From Phenylobacterium zucineum HLK1 (GTDB lineage Bacteria > Pseudomonadota > Alphaproteobacteria > Caulobacterales > Caulobacteraceae): DNA of 64,000 nt. The position numbers and the translations under genes were made by a program. The DNA lies in the NCBI RefSeq assembly GCF_000017265.1, contig NC_011144.1, positions 3,202,001-3,266,000 on the forward strand, read 5' to 3'. Positions 35,206 to 45,649 of this stretch are shown here, in pieces. The number at the start of each line of letters is the position of its first letter. Positions within the stretch are counted from its first letter, which is position 1. The notes under the pieces are model-generated. The model saw only the letters and a program-made list of their open reading frames with translations. It was not told the DNA's origin and made no database searches.

Positions 35206-35853
35206 TCAGGCGGCGTCGGAATCCAGCAGCAGGGCCTCGGCGGCGATCACCGCCTGGGTCCGGTTCAGCACGCCCAGCTTGCGGAAGATGGCCGTCATGT
35301 GCGCCTTCACCGTGGCCTCGGAGACCCCCATCTCGTAGGCGATCTGCTTGTTCAGCCGCCCCCGGCGCAGGCCCACCAGGATGCGCAGCTGGGCCGGCGT
35401 CAGCGAGGCGATCCGCTCGCTCGCCCCGTCCCGCTCGCTCGTCCCGTCGTCGTTGTCGGGCGTGCAGACCGGCGGCGCCCAGACCTCGCCCGCCAGCACC
35501 GTCTCCAGAGCCTCGCTCATGGTCTCCAGCGAGGCCGACTTGGGGATGAAGCCCGAGGCGCCGAACGACAGCGCCCGCCGCACCGTCTCGCCGTCCTCGC
35601 TGGCCGAGACCACCACCACGGGCACGGCGGGATGCTCGGCGCGCAGGGTCAGCAGGCCCGTGAAGCCCTCGCAGTCGGGCATCCGCAGGTCCAGCAGCAC
35701 GAGGGAGATCCCGGGGTCGTCCCGCAGCCGCGCCGCGGCGTCGGCCAGGGTCGGGGCCTCGACGATCCGCGCGTCGGGGCGCACGCGCCGCACGGCGGTG
35801 CTGAGGGCGGTCCGGAACAGAGGATGGTCGTCCACGAGCAGGACGCCGGTCAT
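35206..35853 (-). CDS. crbR: LuxR-type response regulator, CrbR/ErdR type
   Basis: A 215-residue receiver plus helix-turn-helix regulator. The acidic pocket is LLVDDHPLF, phospho-acceptor Asp in VLLDLRMPDCEGF, Lys in FIPKSAS. The LuxR domain reads LTPAQLRILVGLRRGRLNKQ and ATVKAHMTAIFRKLGVLNRTQA. GGGAGGAAG precedes the chosen ATG. It is convergent with the hybrid kinase, 15 bases between stops, and divergent from porin-acs. In the Crb/Mxt systems this regulator activates acs; a TAGAC-N4-GTCTA palindrome in the divergent region is its likely operator. Confidence 0.86.
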   Translation of the reverse strand: MTGVLLVDDHPLFRTALSTAVRRVRPDARIVEAPTLADAAARLRDDPGISLVLLDLRMPDCEGFTGLLTLRAEHPAVPVVVVSASEDGETVRRALSFGASGFIPKSASLETMSEALETVLAGEVWAPPVCTPDNDDGTSERDGASERIASLTPAQLRILVGLRRGRLNKQIAYEMGVSEATVKAHMTAIFRKLGVLNRTQAVIAAEALLLDSDAA

Positions 35854-35933
35854 CGCTTCCTCCCGGGCCGCACTGCGGCGGCCTCGCCCATAGATTGCGC
35901 CGCCCTGCCGCCCCGGTCGATATCCGGCCGCCC

Positions 35934-35947
35934 TAGACTTTCGTCTA
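35934..35947. promoter_or_regulatory. Perfect palindrome TAGAC-TTTC-GTCTA between crbR and porin-acs
   Basis: Exact 5+5 inverted repeat, 81 bases from the regulator start and 77 from the porin start. Similar to the site before the MHS transporter. Confidence 0.5.
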
Positions 35948-36023
35948 ATCTCGACCAACGGCTAATAGCGCCGCCGCCTTGGGCGCCCCGTGATCTCCCT
36001 CAAATCACACGAGGGGGAAACGC

Positions 36024-37367
36024 ATGCGTCTTCAACTGCTGTGCGGGGCCGCTGCAGCGGCCCTGGCCCTGGCCCTGGCCATGGCCCCGCAAGCCGCCTT
36101 CGCCCAGGCCCAGGATGGCGCTGCGCTCGAAGCCCGGGTCCGCCAGCTGGAGGAGGCCCTGGCCGCCGTGAAGGCCGAGCTGGCCGCCTCGCGCGCCGCC
36201 GCGGCGGCCGCCCCGCCGCCGGTGGCGCAGATCCCGCAGCCCCAGCCCACCCCCGTCGCCGCCCCGGGCAAGCCGGCCGACGGCTTCCGCATCGGCGACC
36301 ACGTGGTGAAGTACGGCGGCTTCCTGAAGCTCGACGCCATGGCGACGCAGTACGAGGACGGCGACCTGCCGAACAGCGACCTCGGCCGCGACTTCATCCT
36401 GCCGGCCACCATCCCGATCGGCGGACAGGGCGACCAGGACACCCACTTCAACGCCCGCCAGACCCGCGTCTGGCTGACCACCGACGGCGTCGTCGCCGGC
36501 CGCAAGGTGGGCACCCGCGTGGAGATGGACTTCCAGACCCTGCCGGGGGCGGGCGACCAGCGGACCACCAGCCCCTCGAACCTGTCGCTGCGCCGGGCCT
36601 ACATCACCGTCGACAACTGGCTGATCGGCCAGGAGTGGTCGACCTTCCAGAACGTCGGCGTCCTGCCCGAGACCGCCGACTACATCGGCCCCACGGCGGG
36701 CACGGTCTTCGTGCGCCAGGCCCAGGTCCGCTACACCAACGGTCCGTTCTCGATCGCGCTGGAGAACCCCGAGACCACCGTCACCCCCTTCCGCGGAGGC
36801 GCTCGGATCCTGGCCGACGACTCCGTCATGCCGGACATCGCCGCCAAACTCGAGCTCAGGCGGCCGTTCGGCGACTTCGCCCTGGCCGGGCTGGTCCGCC
36901 AGCTGTCCCTGGAGGAGGGGGCCATCGACGACAGCGCGACCGGCTGGGGCGTCTCCTTCTCGGGCAAGGTGAAGGTCGGCTCGCGCGACGACCTGCGCTT
37001 CATGGTCACCCACGGCGAGGGGATCGGGCGCTACGTGGGCCTGAACCTCGCCAACGACGCGGTGATCGACGCCGGCGGGAACCTGAAGGCCATCCCGGTC
37101 ACCGCCGGCTTCGCCGCCTTCCGCCACGTGTGGGCCGACGGCCTGCGCTCGAACCTGATGTACGGTCTCCAGCAGATCGACAACGACACCGCCCTCACGG
37201 GCGCGGGGGTCAACGAGAGCTCGCAGAGCGTCCACCTCAACCTGATCTGGACTCCGCTCAAGGGCCTGGACGTCGGCGCCGAGATCATGCGGGCCCGGCG
37301 CGAGCTGGAGTCCGGCGCCAAGGGCGACCTCAACCGCATCCAGGCCTTCGCCAAGTACAGCTTCTGA
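36024..37367 (+). CDS. Outer-membrane porin (DcaP-like/trimeric type)
   Basis: A 447-residue outer-membrane protein. A signal peptide ([20 protein letters not shown]) ends AFAQA. A short coiled coil ([20 protein letters not shown]) and an alanine/proline linker precede a beta-barrel that starts at [13 protein letters not shown]. It ends with aromatic FAKYSF for BAM insertion. The N-terminal coil and [12 protein letters not shown] stretch are typical of DcaP-like porins for dicarboxylates or other small anions. First gene of a two-gene unit with acs (14 bases), so it presumably admits the organic acid that acs activates. Confidence 0.85.
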   Translation: MRLQLLCGAAAAALALALAMAPQAAFAQAQDGAALEARVRQLEEALAAVKAELAASRAAAAAAPPPVAQIPQPQPTPVAAPGKPADGFRIGDHVVKYGGFLKLDAMATQYEDGDLPNSDLGRDFILPATIPIGGQGDQDTHFNARQTRVWLTTDGVVAGRKVGTRVEMDFQTLPGAGDQRTTSPSNLSLRRAYITVDNWLIGQEWSTFQNVGVLPETADYIGPTAGTVFVRQAQVRYTNGPFSIALENPETTVTPFRGGARILADDSVMPDIAAKLELRRPFGDFALAGLVRQLSLEEGAIDDSATGWGVSFSGKVKVGSRDDLRFMVTHGEGIGRYVGLNLANDAVIDAGGNLKAIPVTAGFAAFRHVWADGLRSNLMYGLQQIDNDTALTGAGVNESSQSVHLNLIWTPLKGLDVGAEIMRARRELESGAKGDLNRIQAFAKYSF

Positions 37368-37381
37368 GTCCGGAGTTTCCC

Positions 37382-39328
<1,947 letters not shown>

Positions 39329-39372
39329 GGCGCCCTTAGGGCCCCTGAGGCTCCGATCCGTTTGGGGAGAGG

Positions 39373-39457
39373 TGGTGCGGGCGGTCGGAATCGAACCGAC
39401 ATGACCGAAGTCGCGGCATTTTGAGTGCCGTGCGTCTACCAGTTTCGCCACGCCCGC
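39373..39457 (-). tRNA. tRNA-Leu (anticodon CAA)
   Basis: 85-nt type II tRNA with encoded CCA. Acceptor GCGGGCG pairs with CGCCCGC, anticodon stem CGGCA/TGCCG encloses loop CTCAAAA (anticodon CAA, reads UUG), a long variable arm CGACTTCGGTCAT follows, and the T-arm contains GGTTCGATTCC. Confidence 0.95.
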
Positions 39458-39558
39458 GTGCGGCGGCTATCTAGCCGGGGTCCGGCGGGTTCGCCAAGGA
39501 AGGGTTTCGCGCCCTGCGGCGACACGAAGCCTTGCAGCCGGGGCCGCCAGGCTCTAAC

Positions 39559-39573
39559 TGATAATCGTTCTCA
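39559..39573 (+). promoter_or_regulatory. Fur box upstream of feoAB
   Basis: TGATAAT-C-GTTCTCA is a 7-1-7 inverted repeat with two mismatches, flanked by AA and TT in symmetric positions, as in Fur-type boxes. It lies 27 bases before the feoA ATG. Confidence 0.6.
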
Positions 39574-39599
39574 ATTCCGCAGGTCGGGACGGATCGCCG

Positions 39600-39941
39600 A
39601 TGTACGACATGGCCGTCGAAAGGACGTCCGAGGGACGCGCCGCGCAGGCGGCGCCCGCCGAGGGCCGGCTCCTGAGGCTGTCGGCCGCCCGGCCGGGCGA
39701 CGCCGGGGTGATCGCCGACGTCCGCGCCGAGAGCCATCCCGCCGACCACGGCGTGGGCATCGACGAGCTGCAGCGCCGCCTGCTGGAGTTCGGCTTCGTC
39801 GAGGGCGCGCGCATCGAGGTGCTGCACGAGGGCCTCGTCGGGCGCGACCCGATCGCCGTGCGGCTGGACGACATGCGCGTGGCGCTGCGCCGGCGCGACG
39901 CCGAGGACGTGTGGGTGCGGCTGGACGCGCGGCCGGAATGA
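39600..39941 (+). CDS. feoA: Ferrous iron transport protein FeoA
   Basis: A 113-residue protein ending in an SH3-like FeoA domain, the small cytoplasmic partner of FeoB. The domain contains the conserved ELQRRLLEFGFVEGARIEVL (glycine-led LxxxGfxxGaxIxVl) and a GRDPIAVRLDDMRVALRR block. It has a longer N-terminal extension (about 35 residues) than typical 75-85-residue FeoA; a start at the internal ATG 39612 is possible, but the extension reads like coding sequence. Its stop overlaps the feoB start in ATGA. The Fur box indicates iron repression. Confidence 0.88.
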   Translation: MYDMAVERTSEGRAAQAAPAEGRLLRLSAARPGDAGVIADVRAESHPADHGVGIDELQRRLLEFGFVEGARIEVLHEGLVGRDPIAVRLDDMRVALRRRDAEDVWVRLDARPE

Positions 39942-41812
39942 GCGACACCGTGCTCCGTCCGGCGCGTATCGCCCTGGTCGGCAATCCCAACACCGGCAAG
40001 ACGGCCCTCTTCAACGCCCTCACCGGCAACCACCAGAAGGTGGCCAACTACGCCGGCGTCACGGTCGAGCGGAAGGAGGGCTTCGTCACCACCGCCCACG
40101 GCCGCAAACTGTCGATCCTGGACCTGCCGGGCACCTACTCCCTGCGCGCCCGCAGCCCCGACGAGGCGGTCACCCGCGACGCCGTGCTGGGCAAGCTGGC
40201 CGGCGAGCAGGCGCCCGACGTGGTCGTGGCCGTGGCCGACGCCACCAACCTGCGCCTCGTCCTGCGCCTGATCCTGGAGCTGAAGGCCGTCGGCCGGCCG
40301 ATGGTGCTGGCGCTCAACATGTACGACATCGCCCAGCGCCAGGGCCTGCGCATCGACCTGGACGGCCTGCGCCGCGAGCTGGACTGCCCGATCGTCACCA
40401 CGGTCGCCACCCGCAAGCGCGGGATCGACGACCTCGTGGCCCGGACCGAGGCGCTGATCGGAGAGGGGGCCGTCCCTCACGCCAACGTCTGGCGCGAGCC
40501 GACCGCCGCCGAGATCCGCGCCGCCCACCGCGAGGCCCAGCGGATCCTGAAGACCTACGTCCGCCCGCCCGAGCGGCCCGACACCCTGACCGGGCGCATC
40601 GACGCGGTGCTGCTGCATCCCGTGGCGGGCCTGGCCATCCTGCTGGCCCTGCTGTTCGTCATGTTCCAGGCGGTGTTCAGCTGGGCCGGGCCGCCGCAGG
40701 ACCTCATCGAGGCCGGCTTCGCCGCCCTGGGCGAGGGCCTCGCCGCCGTGCTGCCCGACGGGCTGCTGCAGAGCTTCCTCGTCGACGGCCTGATCGCCGG
40801 CGTCGGCAGCGTGATCGTCTTCCTCCCCCAGATCCTGATCCTGTTCTTCTTCATCATCCTGCTGGAAGACTTCGGGTACATGGCCCGGGCCGCCTTCCTG
40901 ATGGACCGGATCATGGGCGGCGCCGGCCTGCACGGCCGCGCCTTCATCCCGCTGCTGTCGGCGTTCGCCTGCGCGATCCCGGGGATCATGGCCGCCCGCG
41001 TCATCGACCAGAAGCGCGACCGGCTGACCACCATCCTCGTGGCCCCGCTGATGACCTGCTCGGCGCGGATTCCCGTCTACACCCTGATCATCGGCGCCTT
41101 CATCCCCGACCGGACGGTCGGCCCCGGCCTGAACCTGCAGGGCCTGGTGATGTTCGGCCTCTACGCCGCCGGCATCGCCAGCGCGTTGCTCGTCTCGTTC
41201 GTGATCCGCCGGGTGTTCTGGCGCGGGGCGGTCGAGCCGTTCCTGATGGAGCTGCCCACCTACAAGCTGCCCTCGGCCGAGAGCGTCGCGCGCAACCTGC
41301 TGCTGCGGGCGCAGATCTTCCTCAGCCGCGCGGGCCGGATCATCCTGCCGCTGATGGTGCTGGTGTGGTTCCTGTCGACCTTCCCGTCGCCGCCGCCGAA
41401 CGCCGCGCTGCCGGCCATCGACTACAGCTTCGCCGGGATGATCGGCCAGGCGATCCAGCCGCTGTTCGCGCCGATCGGCTTCAACTGGCAGATGGTCGTG
41501 GCCCTGATCCCCGGCTTCGCGGCCCGCGAGGTGGCGGTGGCGGCCCTCGGCACGGTCTACGCCGTGGGCGACGCCGAGGCGAACGTCGGCGCCCTGGGCG
41601 CGCGGCTGGCCGAGCACTGGTCGCTGGCCACCGGCCTGTCGTTCCTGGCCTGGTACGTCTTCGCGCCCCAGTGCGTGGCGACCCTGGGCGTCGTGAAGCG
41701 CGAGACCAACTCCTGGACCTGGATGGGCGTGATGTTCGCCTACATGGTCGCCCTGGCCTATCTGGCCTCGCTCGTCGTCTATCACGTGGCGGTGGCGCTG
41801 GGCGCCGGCTAG
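39938..41812 (+). CDS. feoB: Ferrous iron transporter FeoB
   Basis: A 624-residue membrane GTPase importing Fe2+. The G domain has GNPNTGKT (residues 15-22), the G2 region YAGVTVERKEG, DLPGTYS and NMYD. The membrane part carries the Gate motifs, including the twin-Cys-type positions in FACAIPGIMAARVI and LMTCSARIPVYTL. It is shorter than Escherichia coli FeoB (773) because the C-terminal region is trimmed, as in many alphaproteobacterial forms. feoC is absent downstream. ATGA coupling to feoA. Confidence 0.94.
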   Translation: MSDTVLRPARIALVGNPNTGKTALFNALTGNHQKVANYAGVTVERKEGFVTTAHGRKLSILDLPGTYSLRARSPDEAVTRDAVLGKLAGEQAPDVVVAVADATNLRLVLRLILELKAVGRPMVLALNMYDIAQRQGLRIDLDGLRRELDCPIVTTVATRKRGIDDLVARTEALIGEGAVPHANVWREPTAAEIRAAHREAQRILKTYVRPPERPDTLTGRIDAVLLHPVAGLAILLALLFVMFQAVFSWAGPPQDLIEAGFAALGEGLAAVLPDGLLQSFLVDGLIAGVGSVIVFLPQILILFFFIILLEDFGYMARAAFLMDRIMGGAGLHGRAFIPLLSAFACAIPGIMAARVIDQKRDRLTTILVAPLMTCSARIPVYTLIIGAFIPDRTVGPGLNLQGLVMFGLYAAGIASALLVSFVIRRVFWRGAVEPFLMELPTYKLPSAESVARNLLLRAQIFLSRAGRIILPLMVLVWFLSTFPSPPPNAALPAIDYSFAGMIGQAIQPLFAPIGFNWQMVVALIPGFAAREVAVAALGTVYAVGDAEANVGALGARLAEHWSLATGLSFLAWYVFAPQCVATLGVVKRETNSWTWMGVMFAYMVALAYLASLVVYHVAVALGAG

Positions 41813-41920
41813 GCCTTTCAGGGGGTGCGCGAGGGCCGCAACCCCCGCGCGAAATTAACCATCTGTTCGCCGTGCCGTTTAACCGGCCGATAAACGAGTG
41901 CGTGTCAGCGTGCGAGCGTC

Positions 41921-42241
41921 ATGCAGAAGACGCCTGAAAGCACCCACGACGTCAGCAACGGCAAAAAGCCGTTCGCCAGGAAGGAAACCCTGGCGAAGCG
42001 CGTCCGTGAGGTCCTCCTGTCGTTCGGCGGCGAAGCGCACCGGACGCTGGTGATCGAGCAAGTGGCCCGCAGCCTGGGCCACGATGTCCGTCAAATCCCC
42101 GAGGAGCTGCAATCCGCGCTCATCATCTCCTTCGAGGAGTACTGGCGCGACGAGCGGAAGCGGGCCGCGTTCGGCTTCCACCTTCCGTTCGGCGAAGGCT
42201 CCCATCGGTGGGGCGTCCGCACCGAGGCCATGGTCCACTAG
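41921..42241 (+). CDS. Conserved-looking 106-residue protein of unknown function
   Basis: Not recognised. A basic N-terminus (SNGKKPFARKETLAKRVREV) leads into a helical core with a possible winged-helix arrangement (EVLLSFGGEAHRTLVIEQVA then RQIPEELQSALIISFEEYWR) and an aromatic tail FGFHLPFGEGSHRWGV. No signal peptide or membrane span. It stands alone 108 bases after feoB, in a less GC-rich promoter region, so it is probably its own unit. DNA-binding would be a guess from charge and helix pattern. Confidence 0.7.
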   Translation: MQKTPESTHDVSNGKKPFARKETLAKRVREVLLSFGGEAHRTLVIEQVARSLGHDVRQIPEELQSALIISFEEYWRDERKRAAFGFHLPFGEGSHRWGVRTEAMVH

Positions 42242-42268
42242 GCCGGCGCATCGCCTGCCGGGCCGGCC

Positions 42269-42320
42269 CGGAGAGGGCTTGGGTTCAAGCCTGAGGAGAG
42301 CCGGGGACCGGCCCTCTCCG
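42269..42320. terminator. Long nested hairpin between convergent genes
   Basis: Perfect 10-bp inverted repeat CGGAGAGGGC/GCCCTCTCCG encloses a second stem GGCTTG/CAAGCC with loop GGTT. It sits between the convergent 106-residue gene and marR and could be a bidirectional terminator, though no T-run is present. Confidence 0.45.
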
Positions 42321-42336
42321 TCGCCGATCTGCGCGC

Positions 42337-42858
42337 CTACGCCGGCGGACCTGCGACCGCGTCGCCGGCCAGCGCGCCCGCGGCGGTCTGCAGCCGCGCG
42401 AGCAGCCGCTTCAGCAGCGCGACCTCGTCGGGTGCGAGCCCGGCGATCAGCGCCGCCTCGTAGGCCAGCGCCAGCGGCGCGATCTCGGCGTAGAGCCGCC
42501 GGCCTTCGGCGGTCAGGTCCAGCACGTGGCTGCGCCCATCGGCGTGGTGCTCGGCCCGGCCGACCAGCCGGCGCTTGACCAGCCCCTGGGCCGCCCGGCT
42601 CACCGTCACCTTGTCCATCACCGTGCGGGCGACGATCTGGCCCTGGGTCAGGCCCCCGTCCTCGGCCAGCACGCAGACCAGCCGCCACTGCGGGATCGTC
42701 AGGCCGAACCGGTCTTGGTAGGCCCGCGCGATCAGCCCCGACACCGCGTTCGACGCCACCGACAGCCGGTACGGCAGGTAGGCGTCCAGCTTCAGCCCCG
42801 TGTCGTTCCCGGCGTCCTCACCGGCCCGGCCGGCGGGATCCTGGCGGTGAACGCTCAT
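42337..42858 (-). CDS. MarR-family transcriptional regulator of the tyrosine-catabolic operon
   Basis: A 173-residue regulator with the MarR fold: LIARAYQDRFGLTIPQWRLV (alpha1-2), helix-turn-helix LTQGQIVARTVMDKVTVSRAAQ, and wing RAEHHADGRSHVLDLT. The start codon overlaps the stop of the fumarylacetoacetase-family gene (ATGA), so the regulator is made from the operon it probably controls. A 28-bp palindrome before hpd is the obvious operator. In related clusters a MarR-type repressor responds to homogentisate or tyrosine degradation intermediates; the effector here is inferred. Confidence 0.85.
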   Translation of the reverse strand: MSVHRQDPAGRAGEDAGNDTGLKLDAYLPYRLSVASNAVSGLIARAYQDRFGLTIPQWRLVCVLAEDGGLTQGQIVARTVMDKVTVSRAAQGLVKRRLVGRAEHHADGRSHVLDLTAEGRRLYAEIAPLALAYEAALIAGLAPDEVALLKRLLARLQTAAGALAGDAVAGPPA

Positions 42859-43859
42859 GCCGTGGCGACCTCCTGTTCGATGGCGCCGAAGATGCTGTGC
42901 CGCCGGGAATCCACCATCTCGATGCGGACCATGTCGCCCGCCTTCAGGAACGGGGTCGAGGGCTTGCCGTCGCGGATCGTCTCGATCGTCCGCACCTCGG
43001 CCAGGCACGAATAGCCCACCCCGCCGTCCATGATCGGCTTGCCGGGGCCGCCGTCGGGGCCGCGGTTCGAGACCGTGCCCGAGCCGATGATCGTGCCGGC
43101 GCAGAGGCTGCGGGTCCTGGCGGCGTGGGCCACGAGGGTCCCGAAGTCGAAGGTCATGTCGACGCCCGCGTCGGCGCAGCCCAGCGGCTTGCCGTTCAGC
43201 TCCACCTCCAGCGCCCCGTGCAGCTTGCCGTCCCGCCAGTTCGGCAGCGAGTCGGGGGTCACCGCCACGGGCGAGAAGGCGGACGCGGGCTTGGACTGGA
43301 AGAAGCCGAAGCCCTTGGCCAGCTCGGCGGGGATCAGGTTGCGCAGGCTGACGTCGTTGCACAGCATCACGAGGCGGATGGCCGCCAGGGCCTCCTCCCG
43401 GCTCGCCCCCATCGGCACGTCGCCGGTGACCACCGCCACCTCGGCCTCGAGGTCGCAGCCCCAGGCCTCGTCCCGCAGCGGGATCGGATCGCGCGGGCCC
43501 AGGAACCCGTCCGAGCCGCCCTGGTACATCAGGGGATCGGTCCAGAAGCTCTCGGGCATCTCGGCCCCGCGGGCCTGCCGCACCAGGGCCACGTGGTTCA
43601 CATAGGCCGAGCCGTCGGCCCACTGGTAGGCGCGCGGCAGGGGGCTGGCCGCGTCGTGCTCGTGGAAGCGCTCGCGCGGGACCGACCCATGCTCCAGGCT
43701 TTCGGCCAGGCCCCGCAGCTCGGGCTCGCAGCGTTCCCAGTCGTCCAGCGCCGCCTGCAGGGTCGGAGCGATCCGGTCGGCGGGGGTGAACCAGGCCAGG
43801 TCGTTGGAGACGACCACCAGCCGGCCGTCGCGGCCGCCCTTCAGCGAGGCGAGCTTCAT
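42855..43859 (-). CDS. Fumarylacetoacetate hydrolase family protein
   Basis: A 334-residue protein of the bacterial fumarylacetoacetase type that hydrolyses fumarylacetoacetate to fumarate and acetoacetate. The fold core includes YVNHVALVRQARG, WGCDLEAEVAVVTGD (metal-binding Glu/Asp), FGFFQSKPASAFSPVAV and GSGTVSNRG. The start at ATG 43859 follows CCGGAG; residues upstream are not coding. It completes hpd-hmgA-fah within one operon. No separate maleylacetoacetate isomerase is seen in the window, so this step is either elsewhere or spontaneous. Confidence 0.88.
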   Translation of the reverse strand: MKLASLKGGRDGRLVVVSNDLAWFTPADRIAPTLQAALDDWERCEPELRGLAESLEHGSVPRERFHEHDAASPLPRAYQWADGSAYVNHVALVRQARGAEMPESFWTDPLMYQGGSDGFLGPRDPIPLRDEAWGCDLEAEVAVVTGDVPMGASREEALAAIRLVMLCNDVSLRNLIPAELAKGFGFFQSKPASAFSPVAVTPDSLPNWRDGKLHGALEVELNGKPLGCADAGVDMTFDFGTLVAHAARTRSLCAGTIIGSGTVSNRGPDGGPGKPIMDGGVGYSCLAEVRTIETIRDGKPSTPFLKAGDMVRIEMVDSRRHSIFGAIEQEVATA

Positions 43860-43860
43860 T

Positions 43861-44145
43861 CTACACACTCCGGATGTCGAAAGGATCGCGCGGGATCGCG
43901 CCGGTCAGCTTCACGCCGGCCTCGTACGCCTGCGGCTCGTAGACGGTCACCTCGACCCGGATGTCAGAGCCGGGTTCGCCGTCCCACAGGTAGGCCCGCT
44001 CGAAGCAGACCTCGCGGCCATCGGGGGTGAAGCCCTCGAACGTGTCGCCCCAGGGCGTGTGGCGGGCGATCTGTCCCCAGGCGAGGGTGCAGGCGCGGTC
44101 CAGCTCGTCGCGGGCCGCCGCCGTCAGGTCCTCGCCGCGCGTCAC
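43861..44145 (-). CDS. 94-residue protein of unknown function in the homogentisate operon
   Basis: Not recognised by family. Residues 1-28 form an acidic amphipathic helix (LTAAARDELDRACTLAWGQI). The rest appears beta-rich, with WGDTFEGFTPDGREVCFERA and DIRVEVTVYEPQAYEAGVKL. The strand pattern could be a small lipocalin-like or immunity-like fold. No signal peptide. It sits tightly between the cupin gene (2 bases) and the fumarylacetoacetase gene (1 base), so it belongs to the operon and may assist a pathway enzyme. Confidence 0.7.
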   Translation of the reverse strand: MTRGEDLTAAARDELDRACTLAWGQIARHTPWGDTFEGFTPDGREVCFERAYLWDGEPGSDIRVEVTVYEPQAYEAGVKLTGAIPRDPFDIRSV

Positions 44146-44147
44146 GG

Positions 44148-44519
44148 TCAGACGCGCACGCCGGCCGGCGCCGTGAAGGCCGACGCCTCGGCGTCGCCCG
44201 TGTTCACGACCTCGGACGGCTCGAAGATCATCACCTCGGCCTCCTCGTCTGAGGCGGTGCGGTGCTCCACACCCCGCGGGACGACCGTCATCTGGCCCGG
44301 CCCCAGTTCCACGGCGCGGTCGCGGTACTCGACCCGGAAGCGGCCCTTGAAGACCAGGAACACCTCCTCGGCGTCCGGATGGCTGTGCCAGGGAAAGACG
44401 CCCTTGGTCTTCACCAGCCGGATGTCCTGGCCGTTGGCCTGGGCGGCGATCCTGGGCCGCCAGTGGTCGTCGAAGGCGGCGAACTTGGCGGCGATGTCGA
44501 TGGCCTGCGGCGCGCTCAT
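44148..44519 (-). CDS. Small cupin-domain protein
   Basis: A 123-residue single-cupin protein. Motif 1 reads WHSHPDAEEVFLVFKGRF, giving His45, His47 and Glu51/52 as likely metal ligands; motif 2 gives PRGVEHRT with His86. Such proteins are often metal-dependent dioxygenases, isomerases or sensors. It overlaps hmgA by 4 bases. In tyrosine-catabolic operons a cupin could act on maleylacetoacetate or protect an intermediate, but no specific activity can be assigned. Confidence 0.82.
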   Translation of the reverse strand: MSAPQAIDIAAKFAAFDDHWRPRIAAQANGQDIRLVKTKGVFPWHSHPDAEEVFLVFKGRFRVEYRDRAVELGPGQMTVVPRGVEHRTASDEEAEVMIFEPSEVVNTGDAEASAFTAPAGVRV

Positions 44520-45649
44520 GGGCTCTTCCAGCTGTCCACGTAGGCGGGATTCTCCACCGAGGCGGCCGCCTCGCCCACGTCCAGCGGATCGCGGGTGTCG
44601 ATCATCACCGCGTACTCGTCGGTGGCGGGCTTGGGCTGCACCAGCATGTTCTTGAGCGCCTTCGGGTGCGGCCCGTGGGTGAAGCCCGACGGGTGGAAGG
44701 TCATCATCCCGGCCTCGATGTGGTCGCGGCTGAAGAAGTCCCCGGCGTGGTAGAACAGCACCTCGTCGTAGTCGTCGTTGTTGTGGAAGAACGGCACCTT
44801 CAGCGCCCCGGGGTCGCTCTCGAAGGGCCGCGGGGCGAAGGTGCAGACCACGAAGCGGTCCGAGACGAAGGTCGTGTGGGCCGACGGCGGCACGTGGTAG
44901 CGGTGGCTCATGATCGGCCGGATGTCGCGCACGTTCAGCCGCACCGGCGCCAGATCCCCGTGCCAGCCCACCGCGTCCAGCGGGTTGAACGGATAGGTGA
45001 CGACTGAGACCTGGCCGCGCTTCTTGATCTCCACCCGGTATTCGCCGGCCACGTTCTGGTGGTCCTTGAAGGCGGCGTCGAGAGCCGGCGTCTCCAGCAG
45101 CGCCGGGTCGAACTGGGCGTGCCCGCCCAGGAGGCCCCGTTCGGGCAGGCGGAAGTGGGTGTTGGTGGCCTGGACCATCAGCACGGCCAGCGGCGTCGCC
45201 GGGTTCAGCCGCCACATGGTCCCGCGCGGCAGGTAGAGGTAGTCGCCGGCGCGGAAGCGCAGGCGGCCGTAGTCGCAGAAGAGCTCGCCCTCGCCCTCAT
45301 GGACGAACAGAAGCTGGTCGCCGTCGGCGTTGCGGGCCAGGGCCGGCATCGGCGCGTCCAGCTTCCAGAACCGCACCTCGCAGGCGCCGTTGTGCAGCAC
45401 CACGCCCGCCGCCCACGGCGAGGGCTCGGCCGCGTTCAGCCGGACGAGGTCGAAGGCCCGGGGGCGCAGCGGCCCCTCGAACTTCACCCAGCCGGTCGGC
45501 GGGTTGCGGTGGTGCAGGAAGGCGGCCGGGCCGAAGAACCCCTCCTTCGAGATCTCGCGCTCGTAGGTGCCCTCGGGCAGGTCGGCGTGCGCCTGCTTGG
45601 AGTGGACGCCCTCGGCGGCCCGAACCGGGATCCAGTCGCCCTTCGCCAT
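44516..45649 (-). CDS. hmgA: Homogentisate 1,2-dioxygenase
   Basis: A 377-residue Fe(II) ring-cleaving enzyme opening homogentisate to maleylacetoacetate. Recognisable segments are YLYLPRGTMWRLNP, the iron-ligand region FHNNDDYDEVLFYHAGDFF and HPSGFTHGPHPKAL. It is shorter than the roughly 430-residue human/Pseudomonas type, matching a compact bacterial form. The ATG shares one base with the stop of the preceding peptidase gene (TGATG); a GTG one codon earlier is the alternative. Cytosolic. Confidence 0.93.
   Translation of the reverse strand: MAKGDWIPVRAAEGVHSKQAHADLPEGTYEREISKEGFFGPAAFLHHRNPPTGWVKFEGPLRPRAFDLVRLNAAEPSPWAAGVVLHNGACEVRFWKLDAPMPALARNADGDQLLFVHEGEGELFCDYGRLRFRAGDYLYLPRGTMWRLNPATPLAVLMVQATNTHFRLPERGLLGGHAQFDPALLETPALDAAFKDHQNVAGEYRVEIKKRGQVSVVTYPFNPLDAVGWHGDLAPVRLNVRDIRPIMSHRYHVPPSAHTTFVSDRFVVCTFAPRPFESDPGALKVPFFHNNDDYDEVLFYHAGDFFSRDHIEAGMMTFHPSGFTHGPHPKALKNMLVQPKPATDEYAVMIDTRDPLDVGEAAASVENPAYVDSWKSP

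Noticed and set aside
35990..36003. GTGA-TCTCCC-TCAA before the porin gene
   Set aside because: At -41.5 the start would fall inside the porin gene, beyond its ATG, so it does not fit a class II activator, and the left arm is imperfect.
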